A stretch of 64,000 nucleotides of DNA from Sipunculus nudus (GCA_026874595.1 CM049312.1:53201429-53265428); one strand, 5' to 3'. Numbered from the stretch's first letter, positions 30,501 to 41,615 are shown. Notes: generated by a model not told the origin, from the sequence alone. A program made the numbers and translations.

Positions 30501-31516
30501 GACCATTCCCACGATCATCATCGGGAAACAAATATGTCTTAGTTATGATAGATCAATTTACAAAATGGGTTGAGTTGGAAGCATTGCCGGATCAGGGTGC
30601 AGAGAACACGGCCCGAGGGTTATTGCGATGTTTTCTCGCAAGGTTCGGACCACCACTCGAAATTCACACTGATCAAGGCAGAAATTTTGAAAGTGAATTG
30701 TTCAAGCAGCTTTGTCAACTTTACCAAGTGGCCAAGACCCGCACAACCCCTTATCGTCCTTCCTCAAACGGACAAGTTGAAAGGTTCAATAGAACCCTGT
30801 TACAAATGATACGGACTTACGTTGATCAAAATCAAAGAGACTGGGATGCCAATCTGGATCTCCTTGCTGCCGCTTACCGGAGCAGTGTGAACACAAGTAC
30901 GGGATTCACCCCAAATCGAATGATGTTGGGCAGGGAAGTTTACCAACCTCATGACTTGTCCCTGAGTATGGCAGAAATCAACCGAGATCCATTGGAACCA
31001 GTAGATTATGTGGCGAGCCTGGAAGATGAGTTGGGGCGAGTGCATGATCTCGCAAGGCAACACCTGAAAACCGCTCAAGAAGTTCAAAAGAAGCGTTACG
31101 ATCTCAGAGTGAACTTCTGTCAGTATAACGTGGGAGACCTCGTCGTTACCATTGATTCGACTAAATCGGTTGGCAAAAGTCCCAAGTTGCAGTCGCTCTG
31201 GAAGGGGCCTTACATAGTGACAAAGCGTCTTGGCCCTGTACTTTACGAAATACAAGATGCCAAGAAGAAAATGATACTCCATCACGACAGGCTCAAGCGC
31301 TATGTGGGAGATTTCATCCCTAAATGGGTGATACGGCTCCGCCACACCCTTGGAATACTAGATGACCAGCAGGCCGGGCAAGCTAGAGCGCTTTCAAAGG
31401 TTGAGCAGGAGCCAGAGATCAAGTCTGGGGGTTCGCAGGACAAGGTGGAGACCCCAGCGAGCTCAAATGTTGACGAAGCACTCACTGCTGCTATGTCAAG
31501 GCTCGTTCTGATATAA
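27446..31516 (+). CDS. Pol polyprotein of Ty3/gypsy element 1
   Basis: An uninterrupted frame of about 1350 codons. Domains in order are protease (VDTGAEVTVV, about residue 82), reverse transcriptase (FSCLDLQSGYWQI, MPFGLSSAPGTFQ, VYLDDVIILG), RNase H (LLDTDSSNTSIGAVL, FLVRTDHNSLTWL), integrase zinc domain (HPGTEKT...CHVC), integrase DDE core (MDFLGPFP, HTDQGRNFE, GQVERFNRTL) and a GPYI-type C-terminal module. Integrase lies after RNase H, the usual Ty3/gypsy order. The nominal N-terminus overlaps the nucleocapsid in another frame and is not a real start. It is likely functional or very recently so. I see no chromodomain. Confidence 0.95.
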   Translation: MLSLWSTRTLPKGLSHATHSDPPVPHTFGKLTEARSEHTDLAGNDSSIHEEGLLISIGRTERHGPTILLPLLINDNEVDATVDTGAEVTVVSEEFFKLCTHGKRESSGETVLLTNAEKDNIMKAKKGICMTFQLGTTKIEWNVYVAPIRDDVLLGLDLLQEADITIQARGSVFIKGKPLPSRVILEKGRSFDIANVCLTEKLHLEPGMEYLVTGSVNRIVEGREAVMEPVTNRDKIYIASTLVNTAPHIPVRICNISDQQVTLTKGTPLGHLVEAGVCHTPKTSNDRRTAYTEDLPVIQRVETGTSNDLPTHLQILYKNASNNLCEEQRAKLAGLLLQYQDVFASNDLDLGCFTAVKHQVPTGDAPPIRQPPRRTPISFQGEEEQHLQSMLDAGIVVPSTSPWSSPVCLVRKKDGGVRWCIDYRRLNEVTVKDAYPLPKIEECLDTLRDSTLFSCLDLQSGYWQIEIQPEHREKTAFITKWGLYEYVRMPFGLSSAPGTFQRAMDLVLQGLKWDILLVYLDDVIILGRSFEEHLERLAMVFKRLREFNLKLKPRKCQLLQEEVTFLGHLISSEGIRTNPSQVTRVEDWPVPTTVKDLQAFLGVCNYYRKFIRGFAEIAGPLHELLGKGMRFSWGGEQQKAFEDLKQNLAGAPILVYPDPDKAFLLDTDSSNTSIGAVLSQIQEGKEKVVAFASWRLEPAHRRYCATRRELLAIIKAVQHFRHYLLGKTFLVRTDHNSLTWLFRFKAPQGQLARWLEYLSQYDFVLQHREGKRHGNADGLSRMGLGAKEPECDCYQAGKDLTSLPCGGCKYCSKIHGQWEKFDTDVDDVAPLSVKALTRASSSKAPADLSDISSNWTLQNSNSELEQKQRTDKDLSLVHMWKDKGELPPKEEVLLESPAARSYWLSWPQITRKDGVLYYQWTDVVNNKTILKLMVPLNMRQELVQACHDPVNAGHPGTEKTLQKVKQRYYWYGMTSYVKLYVKRCHVCSVNKKECHAKRAALQKYHAGSPMDRIHMDFLGPFPRSSSGNKYVLVMIDQFTKWVELEALPDQGAENTARGLLRCFLARFGPPLEIHTDQGRNFESELFKQLCQLYQVAKTRTTPYRPSSNGQVERFNRTLLQMIRTYVDQNQRDWDANLDLLAAAYRSSVNTSTGFTPNRMMLGREVYQPHDLSLSMAEINRDPLEPVDYVASLEDELGRVHDLARQHLKTAQEVQKKRYDLRVNFCQYNVGDLVVTIDSTKSVGKSPKLQSLWKGPYIVTKRLGPVLYEIQDAKKKMILHHDRLKRYVGDFIPKWVIRLRHTLGILDDQQAGQARALSKVEQEPEIKSGGSQDKVETPASSNVDEALTAAMSRLVLI

Positions 31517-31662
31517 ATACGAATTTTGGTCACCCCGTAAAAGTACCGCTTAGCACAATGATTAACAGATGTACAGGACAAAGACACTCTCAAATATGTA
31601 TGTAGATAGTAGCCAGTAGGGGTATTCTATAAACAAGGCAGTTATTGTGTATTGTAGAAATC

Positions 31663-32460
31663 ATGACCTCAAGCAGACCTACATCCTTTTGGTGGCAGGG
31701 CAAGGAACGTGACAACCTCACCTTTACCATCGAGAACCCAACAGTCACCACTCAGGATGTCTACCGCCATGCCTGCCCTGGGGAACGTCCGGAATGGTGT
31801 CCAGTTTGTCAGGAACGAGTTCCTAACTTAAGGAGGCATGCTAATGCCAGACATCTCCCCTGGTATGTGGACCCGGCGACTGCGTGCGGGAGATGTGCAG
31901 TCCAAGCTGGCGGTCGAAGTATCTTCGACCAGCACACCCAAGACAACCACGGGGGCAGAAGAGCAAATGTTTCCGTGGTGGACTGGATTGCTAGTATGCG
32001 CAATTTCCTGCGTCAGCTTGCAACAGCGGTAGGTTGCAGAGGGGTGAGAGAGTTGCCGGCTTACATCTGTCAGAAAGGCATCAGTCTGGGTCAGCCACCA
32101 CGGCTCAGCCCTACTGAGTCCGAGTACTACTCGAGCTCAGAATGGTGTGAGACAGAAGGCCCCTTTGACCCCATCAGGCCAACCAACTTGCGAGACTGTT
32201 CGCATTGGCGTATTGTGCTAAGGCTCTTAGCGGCGGCAGGGGTTAACGTGTCAGTTTCCAGCCTCCGCCCGGCGGATGGGAGAACCTTCATTCTCAGAGG
32301 CCCTGCACGACCACGGAGCTCTACCGCCGCTACTACAGTACCAGGAACCCGGGGTCCCCGACAGGCTTCCTCAAGGAACCATCCCTACGGTCACCAGGAA
32401 ATTTCATTAAGGCGAGACCGGCCTCGCACTCCACTCCGGGTCACCATTCAACAGGATTAG
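31663..32460 (+). CDS. Additional ORF of Ty3/gypsy element 1 with two C2H2-like zinc fingers
   Basis: A 265-codon ORF sits between pol and the 3' LTR, where envelope-like genes occur in some gypsy elements. It has no signal peptide or membrane segment. Instead it shows CPVCQERVPNLRRHANARH and CGRCAVQAGGRSIFDQHTQ...H, two C2H2-type fingers near residues 46-110. A Trp/Leu-rich middle and an Arg/Pro-rich C-terminus (RDRPRTPLRV) follow. I start it at ATG 31663, because the codons before it lack a Met. It is intact despite lying in a young element, suggesting function in the element's life cycle. I cannot name it. Confidence 0.75.
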   Translation: MTSSRPTSFWWQGKERDNLTFTIENPTVTTQDVYRHACPGERPEWCPVCQERVPNLRRHANARHLPWYVDPATACGRCAVQAGGRSIFDQHTQDNHGGRRANVSVVDWIASMRNFLRQLATAVGCRGVRELPAYICQKGISLGQPPRLSPTESEYYSSSEWCETEGPFDPIRPTNLRDCSHWRIVLRLLAAAGVNVSVSSLRPADGRTFILRGPARPRSSTAATTVPGTRGPRQASSRNHPYGHQEISLRRDRPRTPLRVTIQQD

Positions 32461-32481
32461 TGTTCTGAGGGGACTCATCAC

Positions 32482-32497
32482 AGCAGGAGGGGGGCAG
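32482..32497 (+). other. Polypurine tract
   Basis: AGCAGGAGGGGGGCAG lies immediately before the 3' LTR and fits a plus-strand priming site. Confidence 0.8.
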
Positions 32498-32820
32498 TGT
32501 AATAAGAGGTACAATAAAATAGCTCCAGTTTGCGAGTCCTCTCGCGAAATATCAATACCAGTCATGCGAGCCCTCTCGCAAGCTATCAGTTACTGCCATG
32601 CGGGGTTTCCCGCGTCCAGACCCCACCCCGCCAGCCCACCAGTTTTGGATGTACCCTCGTGTCTGCACGGACGTAATCTGGTCGAGTTTCTCCCGCTGCG
32701 CCCTCCGGACAACGGAACATCTGAACGAACGCTATACTATTATAAACATTACTTTGACACATAAACTGTCACCCGCCGGACATTATATACAATTGAAATG
32801 TTCATTACCATATTGTGTCA
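32498..32820 (+). repeat. 3' LTR of Ty3/gypsy element 1 (323 bp)
   Basis: Same length as the 5' LTR, differing at three positions (gtccAgacc, ctgtCaccc, gaaAtgtt in this copy). Followed by ATAT. Confidence 0.95.
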
Positions 32821-33004
32821 ATATATATAGTATTAAGTAGCATACTATAACCACCCAGCCCCTTCCGAATTTGTAGGAAGGCCTATAGTATAATAAAAAT
32901 GCAAAACATGAAAAATGAAAACATTTCATGTATCATTATAGTTTTACTGTAGGCTATAATTTATACTGAGTATAATGCAGGGCGGATCCAGGATTTTGGA
33001 AAGG

Positions 33005-33051
<47 letters not shown>

Positions 33052-33275
33052 TGTCCCAATCCAGGAAGACTGGTCTTAAAAAAAGGTCCTCGATCAGATC
33101 TGGTCTGGAAGCTATAGGGGGGCGGTTTGGGGGGGGAGGGGTTCTCCTGGCAAAAATAAATGGTTTGTAAAGGTTTTAATTAAGCCTATCACGTCTAACC
33201 CAAGGACTGGCAGTAAAGAATGTTTCGGCTAAATAATATACATCAATTCTAAATTCGACAGCCGTTTCGGCTATT
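32821..33275. other. Spacer with (TA)n microsatellite
   Basis: No gene. (TA)n at about 33008-33046. The sequence GGGCGGATCCAGGATTTTGG at about 32981 looks like a transposon end, similar to the CAGNGGCGGATCC termini at 21597. Confidence 0.5.
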
Positions 33276-33278
33276 TTT

Positions 33279-35143
33279 ATGCCCCCGCCACAAAGTGGCC
33301 GGGGCATATAGTTTTACCCATGTCCGTCCTTCCGTCATTCCGTCATTCCGAAATCAAACAGTTGTACGGACTTTTTTCGCAATGCCTGCACATATTGGCC
33401 TGATTTTTGGTGTGTGGGCAGATAATGACCAATTACAGATCGAGTTCGCGTTTCGTCCAGGTTGAACTACTTTTGACCGTTTTACGGCTCCTAAACTTAG
33501 AAAATTTTATGAAAAATAGAAATTTTCATGACAAATACACATGTACGGACTTTTTTTCGCAATGCCTGCAGATATTGGCCAGATTTTTGGTGTGTATGCA
33601 GATACTGACTAGTTACAGATCGAATTAGCGTTTCGTCCCAGTTGACCTATTTTTGACCGTTTTACGGCTCCTAAACATAGGAAATTTCATGAAAAATAGA
33701 AATTTTCATGACAAATACACATGTACGGTTTTTTGTTCGCAATGCCTGCAAATATTGGCCTGATTTTTTTGTGTGTATGCAGATATTGACTAGTTACAGA
33801 TCGAGTTCGCGTTTCGTCCCGGTTGACCTACTTTTGACCGTTTTACGGCTCCTAAACATAGAAAATTTCATGAAAATAGAAATTTTTATGAAAAATACAC
33901 ATGTACGGACTTTTGTTGGCCAATGCCTGCAGATATTGGCCTGATTTTTGGTGTGTGGGCAGATGATGACCAGTTACAGATCGAGTTCACGTTTCGTCCT
34001 GTTTGACCTACTTTTTATTTTTTTACGGCTCCTAAAAATTTCATGAAAAATATAAATTTTCATGACAAATGTACATGTACAGCCGTTTTTAGCCCCCAGC
34101 TCATAGGCTGATGGGCTATTGTCGTCACCCAAGCTGTCCGTCTATCCGTCCGTCCATCTGTCTGTCCGGTGTCCGTCCGTCTGTCCGTTCTGCGTCTGTG
34201 AACTTTAACCTTGTGAGCGGGATATCTATAAAAGGATTCATTATTGGAATTTTATTTAATCAGTGAAGATGTATATCGATAAAATCGAGGTTAAGTTCGA
34301 AGATGGGTGACCTTGAGCCATTTTTTCTACATTTTAGAGCTGATTATAGAAAAACACTCAGAAGCTTATAAATATATCTCAGGAACCATTGTGTGGATTT
34401 TCACAAAACTTACTATGATTATTGGGACTGATGGTCTGTACGTGCTGCTCAATTTTGGGGGCGCCACCTGCAATTTCTGATTTTTTAATGAAATTTTATC
34501 AGATTTTTCAATGTTGGCCTTTTGTGCAGGATATCTCCAAAAGCATTCAACACAGGAACTTCATTACTTCAGTGCTATTGCATTATATTTACAAAATCTT
34601 GGTCAAGTTCAAAGATGGGTGGCCTTGACCTACTTTTCAAGGTCACAGAGCTTGGTATAGAAAAAAACTTAGGAGCTTATTTCTCAGGAAGCATTTGATG
34701 AATTGTTATGAAACATGGTACATACCTCTCCAATTTAAATTTATAACTGATTATCAGCTTTTGCTAATATTCTAGTTTCGCAATGCAATGCTTACAGATA
34801 CTGGTCTAATGTTTGGTCTGTGGGCGCATAATGACCACTTACAGATCGAATTCGCGTTTCGTCCCAGTTAACCTATTTTTGACCATATGACAGATCCTGA
34901 ACATAGAAAATTTCATGAAAGACAGAATTTTTATGAAAAATACACATGTATGGACCTTTTTCACATTGCCTGCAGATACTGGCCTGATTTTTGGTGTGTT
35001 GCTTGATAATGACCCGTTACAGATCGAGTTGCATTTTGCCCTTGTTGACCTACTTTTGACCATACAACACCTTACAAAATTTAACAAATGTTTCTAATTT
35101 GCCCCAGGCGGGGGCATTCGTGTCGTTCTGACACATCTAGTTT
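33279..35143. mobile_element. Fold-back type repeat ATGCCCCCGCC...GGCGGGGGCAT with internal ~179-bp repeats
   Basis: Starts ATGCCCCCGCC at 33279 and ends GGCGGGGGCAT at 35107-35117 followed by TCGTGTCGTTCTGACACATCTAGTTT. Inside are about four direct units with the landmark CGCAATGCCTGCAGATATTGG near 33380-33930, spaced about 180 bp, then two more near 34790 and 34965. A second unrelated repeat splits it at 34087-34770. Another copy of its left part begins at 63723. It has no credible protein; ORFs along it are repeat shadows. Confidence 0.75.
34087..34770. mobile_element. Repeat nested inside the 33.3-35.1 kb element
   Basis: Begins TTTTTAGCCCCCAGCTCATAGGC with CCGTCCGTC-rich sequence and ends near CTAATATTCTAGTTT. 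The host element's CGCAATGC landmark resumes directly after it. Exact ends are approximate. Confidence 0.5.
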
Positions 35144-36600
35144 AATTTAAAACTTAAACTAGAATACGGGTAGTCGACAAGCGACTACGTGTATTCGCCT
35201 AAATCAGAGTGGAACGGGTGAAGTGAGGCATGGATTAAGTGGCAAGGGGAAATAGAGTGAAGTGTTGCATATTAGCATGGATGTCTGCAGCCAAATTGTG
35301 TATGAAGGTTGCCCCCCCCTACCACAAAATCCAGAAAGCCGTCCAAGTTGTATACATATGCAAAATTTAAGGCAGATAAGTCAAACCACTACATGTATAT
35401 GAGTGATTTTAGCCCGTGGCAGACAATCAGATGGACGCTGAGCAAAAATGGTTGCAGGTGACGCCACCAGTTTTGCGTGTGATAAAGAGCTATGTGAGAA
35501 CTATACACATGCAAAACTTTGGCCCAATCGGTCAAACGGTTCCCAAGATATGAGCTTGGATGTCTGCTGCATAAACTAGAATGCAGGTGGCGCCACCTGT
35601 CATAAAATCAAGAGAGCTGTCGGGGATGTATAAACCTGCAAAATTTTAGCCAGATATGTCAAACCACTGCCGAGATATGAGTGATTTTAACCCAAGGCAG
35701 ACAAACAGATGGACACTGTGCAAACATGGTTGCAGGTGGCGCCACCATTTTTTGTGTATGTTATTAAGCTCTCCAAGGGCTACATTTGTGCAAAAAAAAT
35801 TTCCTGATCGGTCAAACGGTTCCCGAGATATGAGCTTGGATGTCTGCAGCGTAAACGTGAATGTAGGTGGCGCCACCTGTCATAAAATCAGAAAAGCTAT
35901 CCAGGATGTATACGCATGCCGAATTTCAGGTGAATTAGTCAAGTCACTGCAGAGATATGAGTGATTTTAACCCAAGGCAGACAAACAGATGGACATTGTG
36001 CAAACATGGTTGCAGGTGGCGCCACCATTTTTTGTGTATGTTATAAAGCTCTCCAAGGGCTACATTTGTGCAAAAAAAATTTTCCTGATCGGTCAAACGG
36101 TTCCCGAGATATGAGCTTGGATGTCTGCAGCGTAAACGTGAATGTAGGTGGCGCCACCTGTCACAAATCAGAAAAGCTATCCAGGATGTATACGCATGCC
36201 AAATTTCAGGTGAATAAGTCAAGTCACTGCAGAGATATGAGTGATTTTAACCCAAGGCAGACGAACAGATGGACACTGTGCAAACATGGTTGCAGGTGGC
36301 GCCACCATTTTTGTGTATGTTATAAAGCTCTCCAAGGGCTACATTTGTGCAAAAAAAATTTCCTGATCCGTCAAACGGTTCCCGAGATATGTGGGTTTAT
36401 GTGTGGAAACAGACGCACAAACGGACGCAGAGCGCAGAGGAAAGGTCAGAGGTCAAAACAAAATCGGGGCGCAGCAGTTCACATATGACCCGAACATAAT
36501 CCCGGGTTTCGTAAAATTCAGCCCAGCGGTTACGGAGGAGTTTTCCGGACACCTACGCGGCGGCGGCGGCGTGCAGCTGAAAACATAGTATCCGCAAAAC
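35144..36600. repeat. Repeat region with four ~280-bp tandem units
   Basis: The landmark TGCAGGTGGCGCCACC (a palindromic GGTGGCGCCACC core) recurs at 35452 (variant), 35731, 36011 and 36291, a spacing of about 280 bp. Units also share GAGATATGAGCTTGGATGTC. ORFs of 76-175 codons here are repeat shadows. A diverged relative lies at 43.3-43.9 kb. Confidence 0.85.
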
Positions 36601-36800
36601 TCTGTTTTGACGGATACAATAACTGTGTTGTGTTATTTAACTGTTGACAAATCCTATACACTGGCGAACTATCGTCGCTTCGCCTGCTTGAAATCAAATA
36701 GGCCCAATGATACGCAAATATATATATGTAGGCTTTGGAGCGTTCATGAAAGTGTGAGTCTGTGTGTGTGTGTGTGTGTGTGGTGGGGGAGGCTTTGACG

Positions 36801-36867
<67 letters not shown>

Positions 36868-37558
36868 TACTAGTTTCATAAGCTTTTTGAACGTTTTTTA
36901 AAAGCGTGGGGCGCATCCTGCAAGTGCAGCGAGTTTGAGGACGCCTATAAATGCCCGAAAAGGGGTGGGTGTGGGAAGAGGTATTCCCCCGGTTTGGAAA
37001 TACCACACGATTTAGAAAATTAGAAAAAAATATAAAATATGCATTTTCAATGCAGTTTTTAGGCAAATATCCTACTTTTAATCATTTGCTGCACCACAAA
37101 AAAAAAACAACAAATAATTAATATTCAATTTACATAATCATCCATGTGCATGTGCCAAATTTAATTTTACACAAAACCTTAACCATATAGGCGTGCACGG
37201 TATGAATAACGAAACAAAAATATATACAGGCCTATAATAAAAGGCAAATGATATACCATTTTCAAACTTACTTTAAGTTTAAGGTGTAATTATTAAATAA
37301 ATATTACCATGAACAATTATCTATATATTAATAGCGTAAGGCGATTTTTGTAATTTTGCGTATCTTCTCTGATACCACCGTACGGATTGCCGTGATTTTC
37401 GATATACATATGCCCCGGGTTTCCCTGAAGAGATTCCACCCACTTTTATTTGCAATATTTGCGTATTACGTGCATAATTAATAATTTCAATATTTGCTCC
37501 CCCGCGGGCGCCTTTTTCTTCGTGTCTTCGGGCCCGGTAACACAATGGCCATAAGAGT
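36601..37558. other. Spacer with (GT)n and long (TA)n microsatellites
   Basis: (TG)n at about 36757-36781 and (TA)n at about 36805-36862. A segment at 37321-37400 (ctatatattaatagcgtaa...accgtacggattg) recurs at 39221-39310, marking another low-copy repeat. No gene seen. Confidence 0.6.
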
Positions 37559-37567
37559 ATGTGCCGG

Positions 37568-38107
37568 TAGACTGGTACCCTGCTCTATTATGACCCTCAG
37601 CCAAGCATAGAGACAGGCGTACAACGCCCTCTTAAGTACTCCCAGTTGCAACTCCTGACTTACCTGTAGACTGGTTCCAACTCCACAATACACGCTCATA
37701 CCGATTGTCATGGACGTTCACCCGATCCTGGCTGGTTATATGTAAAGATTTTTTTATAAAATTACTTTCTTTAGTTATTTATAGTTTCTAAATATTGAAT
37801 AATGAGTTTTTGCACAAAAATTGACTGATGGATGTATAGATGATACGATATACTGAAATTTTTTATATTCAACTGTACGTGTCATTGTTTTATTATCAAT
37901 ATCTATTAATCTAATCATAAATGTCACACGAAATGTACAGCCAACTTTTGGCAACTTCTCTGAGCAAACGAAAGGCTTATTATTATCATATATAATACAT
38001 ACTTGAGTTGGGACCAGTCTGCCGGGAGTACAGAAAATGGCGTTATACGCCCGTCTCTATGATTGGCCTAGAGCAGCGGTGCCATAATAGAGCGGGGTAC
38101 CAGTCTA
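37568..38107. mobile_element. Mutator-like MITE, 540 bp, long terminal inverted repeats and 9-bp target duplication
   Basis: Ends TAGACTGGTACC and GGTACCAGTCTA are inverse; similarity extends inward about 130 bp (CTCTATTATG, AGAGACRGGCGTAYAACGCC). The element is flanked on both sides by ATGTGCCGG (37559-37567 and 38108-38116). Long TIRs with a 9-bp duplication fit the MuDR/MULE superfamily. It has no transposase ORF. Confidence 0.88.
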
Positions 38108-38328
38108 ATGTGCCGGCGGGACAAAGTTTTTCTCCGGGGGCCCTATCTGGGGTTTTAGCGCCACCTTACGGCAGTTAGTTAAATTCGCGGTGACCGGCCC
38201 GAAATAATCCCCATCGGCGATTCCTTTTCAAAAGGGGGATTTTTGAAAGTATTGTTTTGCAGGAGCCCTCTTCGTGACCTGATATGCTTGAGTGCACATC
38301 AACCGGGTCGCAGGAAATCGTAATGGAT

Positions 38329-38622
38329 AGGCAAAAAAAAAAAGGTATGGTTCTCGGGCACTTTATTTCAGAAAACTGTGAGGCCGGGCGATATTTTACC
38401 TTTGTTTTGTTTGTTTCGATAAAATTTCATATGGTTCATATGATCAGGGAAAAGCATGAAAATAACAGAATTGTTTTACTAAACGAGCAAAAACACTACA
38501 TAACAAAGGAAGATCAAAACTGTAAAACTGAAAATAAAAATAATTTTTTTTTGATTGGGGGGGGGGGGGGATAATTGACGCGGGCGGTGACTGAGAACCA
38601 TACCTTTTATTTTTTTGTGCCT
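38329..38622. mobile_element. MITE-like AGGC...GCCT element, copy 2
   Basis: Same terminal design as 19008-19323: AGGCAAAAAAAAAAAGGTATGG at the left and CCATACCTTTTATTTTTTTG...GCCT at the right, with a poly-G run inside. Confidence 0.8.
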
Positions 38623-41080
38623 TATAGGCCTACAGTCGCACTTGGTCGCACGAAGTCCGGGCCTCGCATACGATTGAGGTCCTTGATAAATATTCAAAAA
38701 CACATGTAGGCCTACTGTATGTAACAGATCTACAGAAAATAATGTTAGAACCAAATTCACGTCGTGGTTGGTACAGTGTGATGTGTACATGTGTGGAGTT
38801 GGACCACCAAAGTTGTAAGCAAATAATATTGTCTTTAAATGTTTTGAAAATCGGGATTTTTTTTCTCATTACTGCAGTTACAAAGGTGAGACTCCTGTAA
38901 AATGTGTATTTAATACGTTTGTACTGGTATTTGTTTCTTTTACATACATGTGCCATCTGATTTTCAATAATGTTTATGCAATACTCTTTGTTTTTAAAGA
39001 CTTTAATTCTTTCAGTCAGTATATATGCTTTTTGTGTATCTTTTGTATGCATATATGTAATAGTGTTGATCAGTTTCTCATGTCACATGGTACATGTGTA
39101 GGTGACTATTTGTGAAAGACCCCGACTACATTTTTGGCACTCCGTGGCTTGGGGGTGACCGTTCGCGACTGTACGCTGTTCCGAAACATGTTACGAACGC
39201 TGTAATTTACATACAATGGATCTATATATTAATAGCGTAACGCGATTTGTGTGATTTTCCTTATCTTCGATTTTTTTGTGGATTTCCGATACAACCGTAC
39301 GGATTGTCGTGTTCGCCGGCCCTAATCCTTGCATAGCAAGGGTATTTGCTAGTTTTAGATAAAACTAACCTGATTTCAGTCATATATATTACACATTGAG
39401 AAATACAATTTTTTTTTTATATTTAAAAGCAGACCTCTCTATAAGGTTATCACATTAAATATGCATACAAGTATATTTTCAGCCGCTCTCACTAAAATGA
39501 ATAGCATTATATTTTTACCTATTAAATCACATATTTCACTAAATACATGCATATAAACTGTATTATCGTGATATATCATATATCTGATCATTTATTTACG
39601 ATTACATTTTATTATTTAAGAAACATATTAGATACTTGTATTTTGGTTTAGTTTCTTATCTCATAACTTTGGCCCTACGTAAGCTTAAATAATTTAAAGT
39701 ATATTCTTTATTTGTGCTACTCAATAACTGACCACACTTATCCACACTTATGAGTCATTATTGAGTACATCACTCATTTGTTTCTGCTGGTGGATTTAAG
39801 TTCCCCAGATCATCACGGATCCTTATAAATTAAAGGATTTCTTTTGTGCTTGTGTGGTTGGCCATAAGATGTGCATCACATTACATATTGTATGCATATA
39901 TGTCTTCAACTTGTGGATATAACAATTAAAACACGTCACTAAAGTATACTTGATTTATATCAATTATTTTTTCCCCAGCACTAACAAGTATTCTTAATAA
40001 TAAGAAAATTTGTTGAGGCTCCTGAAAACAACAGTTCATTTTCGTGAAGTGTTAACAATTCTTCAAAACATATGACTAATATTACCATTATGCAAAATAT
40101 AATACAAAAAAAAGAGATCAGGTATATAATAACACATTATGCCAGTAATCTTAGAATGTTCACTTTAGTTTGTTTAAGATGTTAGAAATATTAAATAATA
40201 TTTTAAATATTGATCCTTCATACAAGATGGTAAAATTATAATGTGAAACCATTTTAGTTTGACTCATTAAAGATGTTATTGTTTTACACTTGAAATATTC
40301 AACTGTTATTGCCATCATCTGATACAAAACAGTATTATCGTTTCGATATAAAACCATGTTCATATGGTTTATAATATATATATATACATATGACCAAAAT
40401 CAAGCAGAATTTCTCAGTTTGAAACTTCACTGATGAATAGATATTTGAAAAAATGACTGTTTATTGAATCTTTTTGAGGATAATTTAAATTTTGTTCTAT
40501 TCAAATATGAGGACAATCATTAAGATTTGTGCACATATTTTAACATGTAAATGTAAAAGTTTATTTTTATCAGTGTTTGGTTCATTTAAAGCAATTTATA
40601 ATGATGACAGTGCCATTCAGCTGAACCAAACTGTCTCTATCTCCAATTTTCCTCTCTACATTGTTGGTAGATCGAATGTCTGTTTCTCATCAGCCCTTTT
40701 GAAAACAGACATTTGCTGACTATGGTGTGCTCTTTGGCTGTTGTCAATGTTAACTGATGTTCTATTTCTGTGGGGACATATCAATGTAAAGAGATATCAC
40801 ATTGTGGGTAAATTTATTTTAGTTCTTAGGTTATTCATTTAGTCTTATATTTGCTACTGACTTGACAATGACGATTTCTGTCGTATAATATATATATGTC
40901 ATGGGCTTTTTTAACTTTCTTAAGATAAATGAAAATATAAATGAAAAAAAAAATGTGTATGTGATACTGTAAATGTCACTTATCTTAAAGCAGAAAACAG
41001 CATCTTAAGTTTAAACTTTTTTTCAGTTATACTTTGTCATTATTTTTATACTCCTTTTTGCTTCTAATGTTTTCATGATG
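38623..41080. other. AT-rich spacer, no gene seen
   Basis: Contains the second copy of the tatattaatagcgtaa repeat near 39221. ORFs of 67-140 codons have no domains and AT-biased composition. Confidence 0.5.
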
Positions 41081-41094
41081 CATCTAACCTGACG

Positions 41095-41345
41095 TGCTTG
41101 ATGTTGATCTGGCCTAGTCCAGATCCCAATTGTAATCTGGCCTAGACCGGTTTAGAACTGGCCTAGACCAGATCTAAATTGAGAAGCTGGATTTTAATCT
41201 GACATTGTCCAGATCCCAATCGTAATCTGGTCTTGTCCAGTTTAGAAATGGCCTTTACCAGGTCCCAATCGTGATCAGGTCTAGACCAGATCCCAATCGA
41301 GATCTGGCCTAGGCCAGTTCTAAACTGGACCGAATATAGATCTGG
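41095..41345. repeat. Short repeats built on CTGGCCTAGACCAGATC
   Basis: Variants of (A)TCTGGCCTAGTCCAGATCCCAATTG recur about six to seven times at irregular short spacing, many as partial palindromes (GATCTGG/CCAGATC). Confidence 0.7.
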
Positions 41346-41397
41346 ACTGTGACATATATATATAGACTATATAAGGGGGTATATGCAATACGAATTG

Positions 41398-41598
41398 AAA
41401 CTAGCCGATACCGAAGTCCCCCGCGAGAGGATCGGGTATGTCTCTCGTGTAATTCTGGTGAATGAGAAACGGCGGAACATTTTCTCTTGAATTGTAGTAA
41501 ACACAGATCAATTAAAAAGAAACTCGAGGAACAAGTCAGCCATGTAATAAATATTGATTTCACTTATTTTACTGCATCATGCAGAAGCATTTCTTAGC
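41398..41598 (+). pseudogene. Non-LTR retrotransposon C-terminal zinc-binding fragment
   Basis: One frame reads CLSCNSGE, a stop, then ETAEHFLLNCSKHRSIKKKL. The C-X2-C ... EHFLLNC pattern is the Cys/His motif found just after reverse transcriptase in several LINE families. Only this tail is present and it carries a stop codon. Confidence 0.6.
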
Positions 41599-41615
41599 CC
41601 ACTATATGACTATAT

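Noticed and set aside
36530-37066. 178-codon reverse ORF
   Set aside because: About a quarter is poly(Ile-Tyr) from a (TA)n tract; no domain elsewhere.
38479-39052. Reverse ORFs of 103 and 140 codons
   Set aside because: They overlap a MITE and AT-rich spacer with no recognisable motif.
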